The notes below the pieces were generated by a model. That model had not been told where the DNA came from and did no database searches. It worked only from the letters and a program-made list of their open reading frames with translations. From positions 1 to 40,658 of the forward strand of contig JAGQTY010000027.1 of assembly GCA_020438795.1 (NCBI GenBank): a stretch of 40,658 nucleotides of DNA, written 5' to 3'. This stretch comes from Actinomycetota bacterium. GTDB taxonomy: Bacteria > Actinomycetota > Actinomycetes > S36-B12 > GCA-2699445. Position numbers and translations under genes: made by a program. The stretch's first letter is position 1; the number at the start of each line of letters is the position of its first letter. Below, in pieces: positions 25,231 through 33,571 of this stretch.

Positions 25231-27194
25231 CGCTGCTCCTGCGGTGCTCGACGCAGCGTGTCCCAGACGGCCCGCACGATCTCCGCCGCCACAACGCCCC
25301 CGGCTCCAGCCTCACTCATCATGGCGACCACCGCGAATCGCGGCTTCTGGGCCGGGCCGAACGAGGCGAACCACGAGGTGTCAGCGACCCCGTCCACCTG
25401 CGCGGAGCCGGTCTTGCCCGCGATGGGATAGGACCCGAGGGGAAAGCCAGTGAAAGCCGCCGCCGCTGTCCCCGAGGTGGTGACGCGTCGCATCGCCGCA
25501 CGAAGGTAGCGGCGCTGGGATCCGGTCCCGATCAGGTCGGCGCGGCGGACTGAGTCGATCGGAATCACAGAGCCGTCATCGCCACGGATTCCGGTGACGA
25601 TCCGTGGCTCGCGAACCTGACCGTCATTGGCCAGGGCTGCGTAGGCCACCGCCAGTTGCAGCGGGGTGACGAGGGTGAGACCCTGCCCGACGGCGGCATT
25701 GAGGGCGTCGCCCTGGCGCCAGTACTGACCCTCGTCGCAGTTCGCCCTGTCGACCTCGGTGAAGTAGCGGGCCCTGGCCGGATCGGTCTCACGCAAGACG
25801 GGATAGCCATCATCGGCTGCCCGGCACCAGGCCTCCTTGCGCTGCTCCCACAGGTCGTACTTGGCCTTCGGGCTCGCGACGGCTCCGGAGGCCTCGCCTG
25901 CCAGATCGACACCGGTCGGGGACCCGAAGCCCGCACTCTGCGCCACCTCGGCGACAGGGTCGATCTCCCCCGCGCCGATCCGGTCGCCACCGGTCTGCCG
26001 CCACATCCTGTCGGCAGCCCGGTAGAAGGCGGTGTTGCAGGAGACCTCGATCGCCCGGGCAAGACTGATGCGGCCATAGGCCTCGTCGCCGTGGTTGCGG
26101 AAGACCCTTCCGGCGGTGGCGTACTGCGCCGGACAGGAATAGGTGTCAGTGAAGTCGGCCCCCTGTTGCGCCATCGCCAGGGCGGTGAACGGTTTGAAGG
26201 TCGAACCTGGCGCGAAGCCACCCTGGACCGCCGTGTTGAGCAGTGCACCGGACTCGCTCAGATGGCGGTAGTCCTCCTGCGATATCCCGGACGTCCAGAT
26301 CGTGGGGTCATAGTCGGGGTAGCTGGCCATGGCAACGACCCCGCCCGACTCCACATCCAGCACAACCACTGATCCACGAGGATCGGCCCCGGTGGAGGCG
26401 ACCATGGCGGCGTGCTCGCGAAGCTTGCGCTCCGCGGTCCGCTGCACTTTCGTGGAGAGGCTCGTGAGCAGATCCGAGCCCGGGACCGCAGCCTCGATCA
26501 ACTGTTCCTGCTCGACCTGGCCCGAGGCATCCACACGTATCTCTTTGCGACCGGGCGCTCCGCTGAGAACTCGGTCATACCGCTGTTCGAGCCCGGCACG
26601 TCCCACCAGCACGTCAGCCGGCCGTCCTGAGTCGAGGTCCTCCTGGTCCGGCTGACCGAGGTATCCGAGCACATGACTGAGCCGCACCGGCGCCGGATAG
26701 GCCCGCTCGCTATCGGGCTCCACACTGACACCCGGGAAGTCCTCGGCGCGCTCCACGATCGGCTGCACCCGGTCATGGGAAAGCCCCGCCAGGATCGTGG
26801 CCGGGGCATATGGGTCGCCCGCGTGACAGTGCGGAGGTGGGGCCGCCTTCGGAGCCCCGCATGGGATCAGCCGCGCCGAAACGGTCTCGGGATCCAACTC
26901 CAGTACCCGCCCCAGGGAGCGCAGCAGATCAGTGTCATCGGGTTTCACCACTGAGCGGTCCACGACCACGGCGAGACCCGTCGAGTTGGCGACGAGGGGT
27001 CGACCGTCCCGGTCGAGGATCAGGCCGCGTGGGGCTGCGATGTCGACCACCTGCAGGTGATTCGATCGAGCAGCCATGGCGTAGTCCCCGCCGCCAACAA
27101 CCTGCAGCTGGACCAGGCGCCCCACGAGGGCCAGCGCCATCCCCACCAGCACGATCGAGAAGACCAGCAGCCGTCGGGTGGATATGGCCGTCAT
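25227..27194 (-). CDS. mrdA: penicillin-binding protein 2, peptidoglycan transpeptidase
   Basis: PBP2 cross-links peptidoglycan with RodA. From ATG 27194 the protein has 655 residues: membrane anchor (about 10-30), the non-catalytic dimer domain (AAPRGLILDRDGRPL), and the transpeptidase domain with S331 in STFK, SCN at 385-387 and KTGSAQ at 594-596. A longer frame to 27428 exists, but its extra 78 residues lie inside mreD and look like shadow sequence, while ATG 27194 gives the standard ATGA overlap with mreD. It overlaps rodA by 4 bases. Confidence 0.96.
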   Translation of the reverse strand: MTAISTRRLLVFSIVLVGMALALVGRLVQLQVVGGGDYAMAARSNHLQVVDIAAPRGLILDRDGRPLVANSTGLAVVVDRSVVKPDDTDLLRSLGRVLELDPETVSARLIPCGAPKAAPPPHCHAGDPYAPATILAGLSHDRVQPIVERAEDFPGVSVEPDSERAYPAPVRLSHVLGYLGQPDQEDLDSGRPADVLVGRAGLEQRYDRVLSGAPGRKEIRVDASGQVEQEQLIEAAVPGSDLLTSLSTKVQRTAERKLREHAAMVASTGADPRGSVVVLDVESGGVVAMASYPDYDPTIWTSGISQEDYRHLSESGALLNTAVQGGFAPGSTFKPFTALAMAQQGADFTDTYSCPAQYATAGRVFRNHGDEAYGRISLARAIEVSCNTAFYRAADRMWRQTGGDRIGAGEIDPVAEVAQSAGFGSPTGVDLAGEASGAVASPKAKYDLWEQRKEAWCRAADDGYPVLRETDPARARYFTEVDRANCDEGQYWRQGDALNAAVGQGLTLVTPLQLAVAYAALANDGQVREPRIVTGIRGDDGSVIPIDSVRRADLIGTGSQRRYLRAAMRRVTTSGTAAAAFTGFPLGSYPIAGKTGSAQVDGVADTSWFASFGPAQKPRFAVVAMMSEAGAGGVVAAEIVRAVWDTLRRAPQEQR

Positions 27195-27730
27195 GGCGCG
27201 GTGCCGCCGACCCCAGCAGGGCTCAGCGGTCCTGCGACCGCTCGCCGTAACCATGCCAGCGCCGGGAGCAGCGGGATGCCCAGCACTACGACGTAGGCTA
27301 CGTAGCTGATCATCGCCCAGGGCAGCTCCCAGCCTGGGAACGGCCGGTCGGCAAGGATCCAGGCGATACCGTTCTGAACCAGCCATGACGTCGCAGCAGC
27401 CAGCGCAAGCACCCCGGCCCGCTCCCACCAGGCCATACCGCGCGGATCCCTGACGCGGGCGACCCCGGCAGCCACCACCGTGAACGCCAAGGCAGTCCCT
27501 CCGAGCGCAGAAACGTCCGGTGGCATCAGGTCCAGCAGCAGTCCCGTCGTGAACCCGAGCAGAGCAGCTCGATCCTCACTCATGGTCAGGGCGAGCCCGA
27601 CCACCACGACGAGTGCGAGATCCGGAGCCGCTCCGCCCCACTGCACCCGGCTGATCACCACTGATTGCACGATCAGGGTGACCAGCAGCAACAGAGCAAG
27701 TGTGAGGTACCACCGAGCGCGTAGTGTCAC
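27191..27730 (-). CDS. mreD: rod shape-determining protein MreD
   Basis: The 179-residue membrane protein has five or six helices in the MreD pattern (LALLLLVTLIVQSVV; APDLALVVVVGLALTMSEDRAALLGFTTGLLLDLMPPDVSALGGTALAF). MreD links MreC to the RodA-PBP2 machine. The start is GTG 27730, overlapping the mreC stop by 4 bases (GTGA). Sequence is poorly conserved in this family, so the assignment rests on pattern and position. Confidence 0.92.
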   Translation of the reverse strand: MTLRARWYLTLALLLLVTLIVQSVVISRVQWGGAAPDLALVVVVGLALTMSEDRAALLGFTTGLLLDLMPPDVSALGGTALAFTVVAAGVARVRDPRGMAWWERAGVLALAAATSWLVQNGIAWILADRPFPGWELPWAMISYVAYVVVLGIPLLPALAWLRRAVAGPLSPAGVGGTAP

Positions 27731-28659
27731 CGGACGGCTCCAGCCGGGATGAGGACGGCGACGGAATCGAGCACGCTGAAGTCGACGGCGGGCTCGACGA
27801 GCGCCTCACGGTTGAGGTCACCCGGAACCCCCAGCAATTCCGCCACATCACCCACCGGCAGGCCCGCCGGGTAGGGCCGGTTCTGTGCCGAACCGACAGT
27901 GACGAGCGTCTGACCGGCGGCGATCTCCGCGAACGGGTCCACCAGCGTCAGCCGTAGTCCCCCACCCGTACCACGAATGATGCCTCGCTCGCCCGTTCTG
28001 GGGTCGCGGACCGAGACGCCCGAGGCGGCATCGGTGAGCAGCTGCACCTGTGACGAGACAGGCCCGACCTCGGTGGTCCGCCCGATGAGTCCGCTGTCTG
28101 CAAGCACGGCCATGTCGTCGGTCACGCCGTCCTGGCTGCCCAGCGCGATCGTGAAGACACCGGCGTGGGTGGCCCGGGTGTCGGCGGCGACCACGCGCGT
28201 CTGCTTCAGCTCCCCAACGCCCGCGAGCCCAGCCGGCGAGACCGGATCGCTGGCGCCCGCCAGCTGCTCGGCAAGAACGTCGTTCTCGGTCCGCAGCCGC
28301 AGCCGTTCTGCCCTGAGCTGCTCAAGCTCACCTTCGAGTTCCGAGACATCAACGCGGCGGATCGGCTGATCGAGCACCGGCCCGAGCCGCTCATCGGCCC
28401 AGACCTGCGCACTGCCGCCCAGCCGTGTGCCGAGATCCCGCAGCCACGCTGTGTTGCCGCCTCTCATGTCGAGGATGAGCAGACTCAGCGCAGCGAGCAG
28501 CAACACGGCAACGGTGGTGGAGGGTCGCGTGGGCCAGCGCAGACTGAGCCGACGGCGAGCGGGAACCTCGAATCCGCTGGGTGCGGTCGGGACTCCTTCG
28601 GGCGAGAAGCGACCCGTGACGATCAGTTCCTGATCGGTGCGTTCGGTGGTGCGTGCCAA
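27727..28659 (-). CDS. mreC: rod shape-determining protein MreC
   Basis: MreC forms extracytoplasmic filaments that activate PBP2. From TTG 28659 the protein has 310 residues: a cytoplasmic tail of about 45, a membrane helix (TTVAVLLLAALSLLIL), a coiled coil (SELEGELEQLRAERLRLRTENDVLAEQL) and a beta-rich domain (IALGSQDGVTDDMAVLADSGLIGRTTEVGPVSSQVQLLTD). I chose TTG because AGGAGG lies seven bases upstream and it starts four bases after the mreB stop. A start at 28833 would lie in mreB. Confidence 0.95.
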   Translation of the reverse strand: MARTTERTDQELIVTGRFSPEGVPTAPSGFEVPARRRLSLRWPTRPSTTVAVLLLAALSLLILDMRGGNTAWLRDLGTRLGGSAQVWADERLGPVLDQPIRRVDVSELEGELEQLRAERLRLRTENDVLAEQLAGASDPVSPAGLAGVGELKQTRVVAADTRATHAGVFTIALGSQDGVTDDMAVLADSGLIGRTTEVGPVSSQVQLLTDAASGVSVRDPRTGERGIIRGTGGGLRLTLVDPFAEIAAGQTLVTVGSAQNRPYPAGLPVGDVAELLGVPGDLNREALVEPAVDFSVLDSVAVLIPAGAVR

Positions 28660-28663
28660 GGGG

Positions 28664-29695
28664 TCACCTCCTCGGCTGATTCCGCAGCAGGGGTGCCAGG
28701 GCGTTGAAGTCCTCCAGACAACGACCGGCACCGAGCACCACAGCCTCTGCCGGCGCGGTACCACAGTGCACTCTGATCCGGGTCTCGTGATGCAGTCGGC
28801 GCGCAAGCCCGTGCAGTGCCGCCGATCCGCCACTGAGCACGATGCCCCGGTCCATGATGTCGCCGGCGAGCTCGGGTGGCGTTCGGTCCAGCGTGGACCT
28901 GATCGCCCTCACGATGGCGACGATCTCCGGATCGATCGCTTCTCTGATCTCCGCCGCAGTGATCACGATGTTCTTCGGGAGCCCGGTGACCAGGTCTCGG
29001 CCACGAACCTCGGCCTCCGGCTCCTCCTTGCTGGGGAAGGCCGAACCGATGGTGTGCTTGAGCCGCTCAGTGGTCCGCTCACCGAGCACCAGCGAGTACT
29101 CGCGCCTCACGTACTCGGCCACCGCAGCGTCGATGCTGAGCCCCGCACTGCCAACGCTGCTGCTCGCCACGATGCCGCCCAGCGAGATCACCGCGACCTC
29201 CGTGGTACCCGCCCCGATGGAGACCACCATGGTGCCTGCCGGCTCATGGATGGGCAGTCCCATGCCAACGGCGGCCGCCATCGCCTCCTCGATCAGGTAC
29301 ACGCGCCTGGCCCCGGCAGCGTAGCCCGCATCCTCGACGGCTCGTCGCTCGATTCCCGTCAGTGCCGTGGGCACGGACAGGATCACCCGCGGTCTGGCCA
29401 GGGAACGTTGCGAGTGGGCCTGCGACACGAAAGTGCGCAGCATGTCGGCAGTCGCCTCGTAGTCAGTGATGATGCCGCCGCGGATGGGATGGGAGACCGC
29501 CAGATTCTCCGGTGCCCTGCCCAGCATCTCCCGGGCACCGAGGCCACAGCCCACCATGGCGCCGGAGCGGAGGTCGACAGTGACGAGGCTCGGTTCGCTG
29601 AGCACGACGCCCTCGCCCCTGACATAGACGCGAGTGTTCGCCGAGCCCAGGTCGACGGCAAGGTCACGCCCGAAGAAGACCCCGCTCCAGCCCAT
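28664..29695 (-). CDS. mreB: rod shape-determining protein MreB (actin homologue)
   Basis: MreB forms membrane-bound filaments that guide wall synthesis. The 343-residue protein has phosphate-1 GRDLAVDLGSANTRVYVRG, the PRVILSVPTALTGIERRAVEDA segment, phosphate-2 VVSIGAGTTEVAVISLGGIV, and adenosine motif GIVLSGGSAALHGLARRL. I chose ATG 29695 (GGGGAG five bases upstream; other actinobacterial MreB proteins begin near here) over GTG 29713. It is the first gene of the rod operon. Compared with typical MreB, the tail is a little divergent (RTPPELAGDIMDRG is normal; the end LAPLLRNQPRR is unusual). Confidence 0.95.
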   Translation of the reverse strand: MGWSGVFFGRDLAVDLGSANTRVYVRGEGVVLSEPSLVTVDLRSGAMVGCGLGAREMLGRAPENLAVSHPIRGGIITDYEATADMLRTFVSQAHSQRSLARPRVILSVPTALTGIERRAVEDAGYAAGARRVYLIEEAMAAAVGMGLPIHEPAGTMVVSIGAGTTEVAVISLGGIVASSSVGSAGLSIDAAVAEYVRREYSLVLGERTTERLKHTIGSAFPSKEEPEAEVRGRDLVTGLPKNIVITAAEIREAIDPEIVAIVRAIRSTLDRTPPELAGDIMDRGIVLSGGSAALHGLARRLHHETRIRVHCGTAPAEAVVLGAGRCLEDFNALAPLLRNQPRR

Positions 29696-29821
29696 CGACA
29701 CTCCCCAGTGCACCCGTCCAACGTCACCAGAGTATGCGCCCGGACATAAATTACGGAATGATTTCGACGGCGTTTCCCGGACGACCTTTCCACGGGCTGC
29801 CCCGGCCGGGGGTCGGCAATC
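29696..29821 (-). promoter_or_regulatory. candidate rod operon promoter region
   Basis: An A/T-rich island (29737-29768) stands out in the GC-rich surroundings. Possible -10 elements on minus are CATACT (29731-29736) and TAATTT (29748-29753), neither with a good -35. GGGAAAC lies about 18 bases upstream of the second, which resembles the -35 of extracytoplasmic-function sigma factors only in part. Confidence 0.35.
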
Positions 29822-30235
29822 TCAGACGCTGAGGCCGGGGAAGAAGATCCCGATCTCGCGGGCCGCGGACTGCGGCGAGTCCGAGCCGTGCACGATGTTG
29901 TGCGACATCTCGGTGGCGAAGTCGGCCCGGATCGTGCCGGGGGTGGCATCCACGGGGTTGGTGGCACCCATCATCGTGCGCCAGGCAACGATCGCGTCGG
30001 GACCCTCGACGACACCGGCCAGCAGCGGACCGCTGGTGATGAACTCCACCAGGTCCGCGAAGAAGGGCTTGCCCACGTGTTCGGCGTAGTGCTCCTCGGC
30101 CAGGTCCCGAGTGAGGGTCCGCAACTCCAGGGCGAGGACTCGTAGGCCCTTGCGCTCGATCCGGCCGATCACCTCACCCATCAGGCCGCGTGCGACGCCG
30201 TCGGGCTTCACAAGGATCAGCGTTCTCTCAGCCAT
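29822..30235 (-). CDS. ndk: nucleoside-diphosphate kinase
   Basis: Ndk balances nucleoside triphosphate pools by a phosphohistidine intermediate. The 137 residues begin [30 protein letters not shown] and contain [16 protein letters not shown] with the active histidine. Length is standard. A GGAAGGTG ribosome site lies about five bases before ATG 30235. A TACAGT hexamer (30305-30310 on minus) is a possible -10. Confidence 0.98.
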   Translation of the reverse strand: MAERTLILVKPDGVARGLMGEVIGRIERKGLRVLALELRTLTRDLAEEHYAEHVGKPFFADLVEFITSGPLLAGVVEGPDAIVAWRTMMGATNPVDATPGTIRADFATEMSHNIVHGSDSPQSAAREIGIFFPGLSV

Positions 30236-30340
30236 GGATCACCTTCCAGGAGTCTCGGAGCATCAACGGGCCCGTCGCCTTGCCGAGCCAGTCCGGGCTC
30301 CCCCACTGTAGCCGAGCGCCCGGCGCCTCATGGCGGCGGC

Positions 30341-30718
30341 TCAGTCGTCGGATCTGTGCGCGGGCTGGACCTGCTCACCGTCTGTGAGATCGATGTTCGC
30401 ACGGGCCTTCTTGGCATCGTCGACCTGGCGGCCGAGACGAACCGCGAGATACCACAGTCCCAGGAACAGTACACCGAGCACCGCCATCAGTGGTACCCAC
30501 AGCGCCATGGCGAGCATGAGGACCTGCACGGTCCAGCCGAGCGCCACCCCTGCCCGCTCGGGCAGGGTCATCATGGCCGCGAGCATGAGCACCGTCATGA
30601 TCGCCAGCACGGTGAGCACCACCTGCCCTGGGACCCCGCTGACGTTGTTGGCCACGATGAGCGCTAGGCCCACGACGATCCACTCGAGGACCAGTACCGC
30701 AGAACCGACCGTACGCAT
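30341..30718 (-). CDS. DUF4233 membrane protein
   Basis: This 125-residue protein has four membrane helices (VLVLEWIVVGLALIV, GQVVLTVLAIMTVLMLAAM, GVALGWTVQVLMLAMALWV, MAVLGVLFLGLWYLAVRLG) and an acidic, soluble tail. It matches the DUF4233 pattern and its usual place between folC and ndk in actinobacteria. The ATG overlaps the folC stop by one base (TGATG). The function is unknown. Confidence 0.9.
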   Translation of the reverse strand: MRTVGSAVLVLEWIVVGLALIVANNVSGVPGQVVLTVLAIMTVLMLAAMMTLPERAGVALGWTVQVLMLAMALWVPLMAVLGVLFLGLWYLAVRLGRQVDDAKKARANIDLTDGEQVQPAHRSDD

Positions 30719-32139
30719 CAGAGATCCTCCTCAGGTTCCTCGAGGAGTTGCTGCCCCTCGCTCTCGTCGGCATCGTCCGGGTCCTCGAGTCCCACCGTCG
30801 CGATCGACGGGATCGTCCCGAAATCCTGATGACCCGTGGCCTTCCGGGCGTCTGCAGCCGTCACCACGGAGCCCGTGACGACCACGCCGCCCCTGCCGCT
30901 GCCGCTGAGCACGACCGCCTCTTCGAGTGCCTCGGCCACGGAGTCGGCCTCCAGCAACGACTCCGGATCCCAAAGGCCCGCAGCCGCCTCCCTCAGCGCT
31001 GCGAGCGAGGCGCTGCGCTCACTGCTGTTGCGCGTGAGAATGACGCGATCGAGCACAGGCGCAAGGGCTTCCAGGATTCCGGGCAGGTCCTTGTCCGCCA
31101 TGATCGCGACGACGCCGATGGTGGAGTCGAAGCTGTAGTCCTCGCGAAGGGCCGCGGCAAGGACCCGGGCCCCTGCCGGATTGTGTGCGGCGTCGACCAG
31201 TACGGTCGGCGACCGGCCGAGCTGCTCGAGTCGCGCCGGGACCACGACCGACTCCAGCCCACTCACCACATCATCAGCGAGGTCGAGGTCCTCGGTCAGC
31301 AGCGCAGCCACGGCAGCCGTGGCCAGCAGCGCATTCTGGGCCTGATGCACTCCCAGCAGGGGCACGAACACCTCAGGAAGCACCACATCGCCCAACCGGA
31401 CTGACACGAGCTGACCACCGACCCCCGGTGTCCTGGAGTTGAGATCGAAGTCCCGTCCCTGCGCCATCACCCGCGCATGGACCTGCGCGCAGCGAGCCAG
31501 CAGGACGTCCGCGGCCTCCTGCACCTGCGCGGCAAGCACCGCGGTGCAGTCCTGCTTGATGATGCCGCTCTTCTCTGCGGCGATCTGCGCGACATCAGTA
31601 CCGAGCCAGGCCGTATGGTCCTCGCTGATCGGCGTCACAACGGCGACATCGGCATCCATCACGTTGGTCGCGTCCCAGACCCCACCGAGGCCGACCTCGA
31701 CCACAGCGACTTCGACAGGAGCGTCGGCGAAAGCCGCGAATGCAAGAATCGTGAGGACCTCGAAGAAGGTCAGCGGCGGCTGGCCCCCGACCGCCGCCTC
31801 CTCATCGGCGAGCTGCACATAGGGCTCGATCTCGGCGAACAGTTCGAGCATCCGTTCGTCGAGCAGCGGCTCCCCATCGATACAGATCCGCTCGCCGATG
31901 GAGTGCAGGTGGGGGCTGGTGTACAACCCGGTGCGCAAGCCGCCCGCGCGCAGCATCGTCTCGGCCATCCGGGCCGTGGAGGTCTTGCCATTGGTCCCAG
32001 TGATGTGGACCGAGCGGAAGGTCTGCTGCGGTGAGCCCAGCATGTCGAGCACCCGCTCGACGCGAGCAAGCGTCGGCTCCATATCGGTCTCAGGCGCTCG
32101 GGCGAGCAGAGCGGCTGTCAGTTCCTCCATGGTCTGCAC
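30718..32139 (-). CDS. folC: folylpolyglutamate synthase / dihydrofolate synthase
   Basis: FolC adds glutamate to dihydropteroate or folate. The 473-residue protein has the P-loop VHITGTNGKTSTARM, YTSPHLHSIGERI, VVEVGLGGVWDATNV, TPISEDHTAWLG and the C-terminal DAAHNPAGARVLAAAL. A 40-residue acidic tail (LEDPDDADESEGQQLLEEPEEDL) is extra to the fold. The GTG start has no good ribosome site, but TAGACT (32146-32151 on minus) would start RNA exactly at that GTG, suggesting a leaderless message. ATG three codons later is an alternative. Confidence 0.95.
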   Translation of the reverse strand: MQTMEELTAALLARAPETDMEPTLARVERVLDMLGSPQQTFRSVHITGTNGKTSTARMAETMLRAGGLRTGLYTSPHLHSIGERICIDGEPLLDERMLELFAEIEPYVQLADEEAAVGGQPPLTFFEVLTILAFAAFADAPVEVAVVEVGLGGVWDATNVMDADVAVVTPISEDHTAWLGTDVAQIAAEKSGIIKQDCTAVLAAQVQEAADVLLARCAQVHARVMAQGRDFDLNSRTPGVGGQLVSVRLGDVVLPEVFVPLLGVHQAQNALLATAAVAALLTEDLDLADDVVSGLESVVVPARLEQLGRSPTVLVDAAHNPAGARVLAAALREDYSFDSTIGVVAIMADKDLPGILEALAPVLDRVILTRNSSERSASLAALREAAAGLWDPESLLEADSVAEALEEAVVLSGSGRGGVVVTGSVVTAADARKATGHQDFGTIPSIATVGLEDPDDADESEGQQLLEEPEEDL

Positions 32140-32230
32140 CCGTCAAGTCTACGGCCTGTCTGCGCGGTAGCCCGGACGCCGAGTGCACTGATTGCGAACC
32201 CGCAGGCGCGCACGCGGCAGGGCTACAATA
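32140..32230. promoter_or_regulatory. divergent promoter region, folC / ClC gene
   Basis: TAGACT on minus (32146-32151) serves folC, and TACAAT on plus (32224-32229) the ClC gene. Neither has a clear -35. Both start codons sit within about 10 bases of the hexamers. Confidence 0.5.
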
Positions 32231-33514
32231 ATGAGGCCCGTGAAGGGCCTCCTCTCGTGGTTGCTGGCCTCAGTCGTCCTCCCAGCAGCGGTCGGTGTAA
32301 CAGCAGGCGCGGCCATCTCGGCGGCCAGCTGGTTGTTCGAGACCCGCCTGTTGCTGTCACTGACCTCCCTGCCCGGGCTGTGGCCGGCCCTGTTCGTCCT
32401 GCTGGTCATTCCGCTCAGCCACGTCTGCTTCCGCCGACTCGCCACGGCCTTCTCGCCAGGAACCAACGAGCTCTACATCATCGGCTACCACGACCCGGAC
32501 CAGACGCTGCCGGTCAAACAGGTGCCCGGCAGGTTCGCCGCCGGCGCCGTGACGGCCGGCTTCGGCGGCTCCCAGGGGATGGAGTCGGCCTCGGCATTCC
32601 TGGGGGCCGGGCTCGGCAGCCTGGCGCGGACCCGGTTGCGCATCGACTGGGAGCGCTACGGCAAAGACGTGGTCATGATCTCCGGCGCCAGTGCCGGCAT
32701 CGCGGCAATCTTCTCCTCGCCCCTGGTCGGGGCGGCCTATGGGATCGAGGTGCCCTTCCGCCGGGGCATCGATATGCGCCATGTCGTGCCAGCAGTGGTC
32801 GGCGCCCTGTGCGCATATTCGATGCGGCTGCTGATCGGCGGCCCGAACCCCATCATCCCGGAGGTCGGCGACTTCTCTCCGGACGCGCTGCTATTGCTCG
32901 CGGTCGTGCTGACAGCAGTGGCCTGCGGCCTGGGGGCTCGAGCATTCGCGACCATCCAGGCGTGGTTGCACGAGCGCACCGGCGGGGTCCCCGCGATGCG
33001 GCGCAGCGTGGCCATCTCGCTCGCGCTGTGCGGGCTGGCCCTCGCGGGTTTCCTGGTCGCGGGCCAGTGGGTCACCTACGGCGCCGGATACATCGCCAGC
33101 GGCTGGGCCTTCGGCAGTTCCCAGACCGCGGCCGCAGTGCTGGTCGTACTGCTGCTGCACACCAGCGGAACCCTGCTCTGCCTCTACGGCCAGGCCGGTG
33201 GGGGTGTGTTCACCTCGCTGGCACTGACGGGCGCCCTCACGGGCCAGGTCATCGCCACGCTGCTGGGTGTGGAGGCGGGCTTCGTCCTGGTGGCGATCGG
33301 CGCCGCCTGTTTCCTCGGGTCCGGCTACCGCCTGCCGGTGGCCGCAGTGCTCCTGGTGGTGGAGGTCTCCTGGCAACCGCTGGTGATCGTGGCGGGGATC
33401 GGTGCGGTACTGCTCGCCGTCTCGCTGATGGGCCAGCGGACCACGGCCACCGCCCAGCAGCCGCGCGGCCCGCGCCTGCTGGGATCCGAGTGGGCAACCA
33501 CACACGGCCAGTGA
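32231..33514 (+). CDS. ClC-type chloride/fluoride channel or antiporter
   Basis: This 427-residue membrane protein has the ClC inverted-repeat fold. GSQGMESASAFLGAGLGS (113-130) fits the GREGP motif with E118 as gating glutamate and the Gly-Pro replaced by Ser-Ala. ISGASAGIAAIFSSPLVGAAYGIEV matches the LATGAAAGLAAAFNAPLAG segment, and GGGVFTSLALTGALTGQV the second filter. The first filter, GSGIP, is not recognisable and probably corresponds to PGTNEL (76-81). So the ion and the mode, channel or exchanger, are uncertain. The start is taken as ATG 32231; TACAAT ends one base before it, so GTG 32240 is possible. Confidence 0.82.
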   Translation: MRPVKGLLSWLLASVVLPAAVGVTAGAAISAASWLFETRLLLSLTSLPGLWPALFVLLVIPLSHVCFRRLATAFSPGTNELYIIGYHDPDQTLPVKQVPGRFAAGAVTAGFGGSQGMESASAFLGAGLGSLARTRLRIDWERYGKDVVMISGASAGIAAIFSSPLVGAAYGIEVPFRRGIDMRHVVPAVVGALCAYSMRLLIGGPNPIIPEVGDFSPDALLLLAVVLTAVACGLGARAFATIQAWLHERTGGVPAMRRSVAISLALCGLALAGFLVAGQWVTYGAGYIASGWAFGSSQTAAAVLVVLLLHTSGTLLCLYGQAGGGVFTSLALTGALTGQVIATLLGVEAGFVLVAIGAACFLGSGYRLPVAAVLLVVEVSWQPLVIVAGIGAVLLAVSLMGQRTTATAQQPRGPRLLGSEWATTHGQ

Positions 33515-33558
33515 GCCGGGTCCCGCTCCCATGTGCATCCGGACGCGGGATCAGGCCA

Positions 33559-33564
33559 TAGAAT
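33559..33564 (+). promoter_or_regulatory. -10-like hexamer before valS (leaderless start)
   Basis: TAGAAT lies seven bases before ATG 33572, so RNA would start at or one base before the ATG. No -35 match at 16-18 bases was found. No SD sequence lies between. Confidence 0.5.
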
Positions 33565-33571
33565 TGCCGGC

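Noticed and set aside
27195..27428. Upstream extension of PBP2 by 78 residues
   Set aside because: It overlaps mreD and reads as Cys/Gly/Arg-rich shadow sequence; ATG 27194 gives the normal overlap and membrane anchor.
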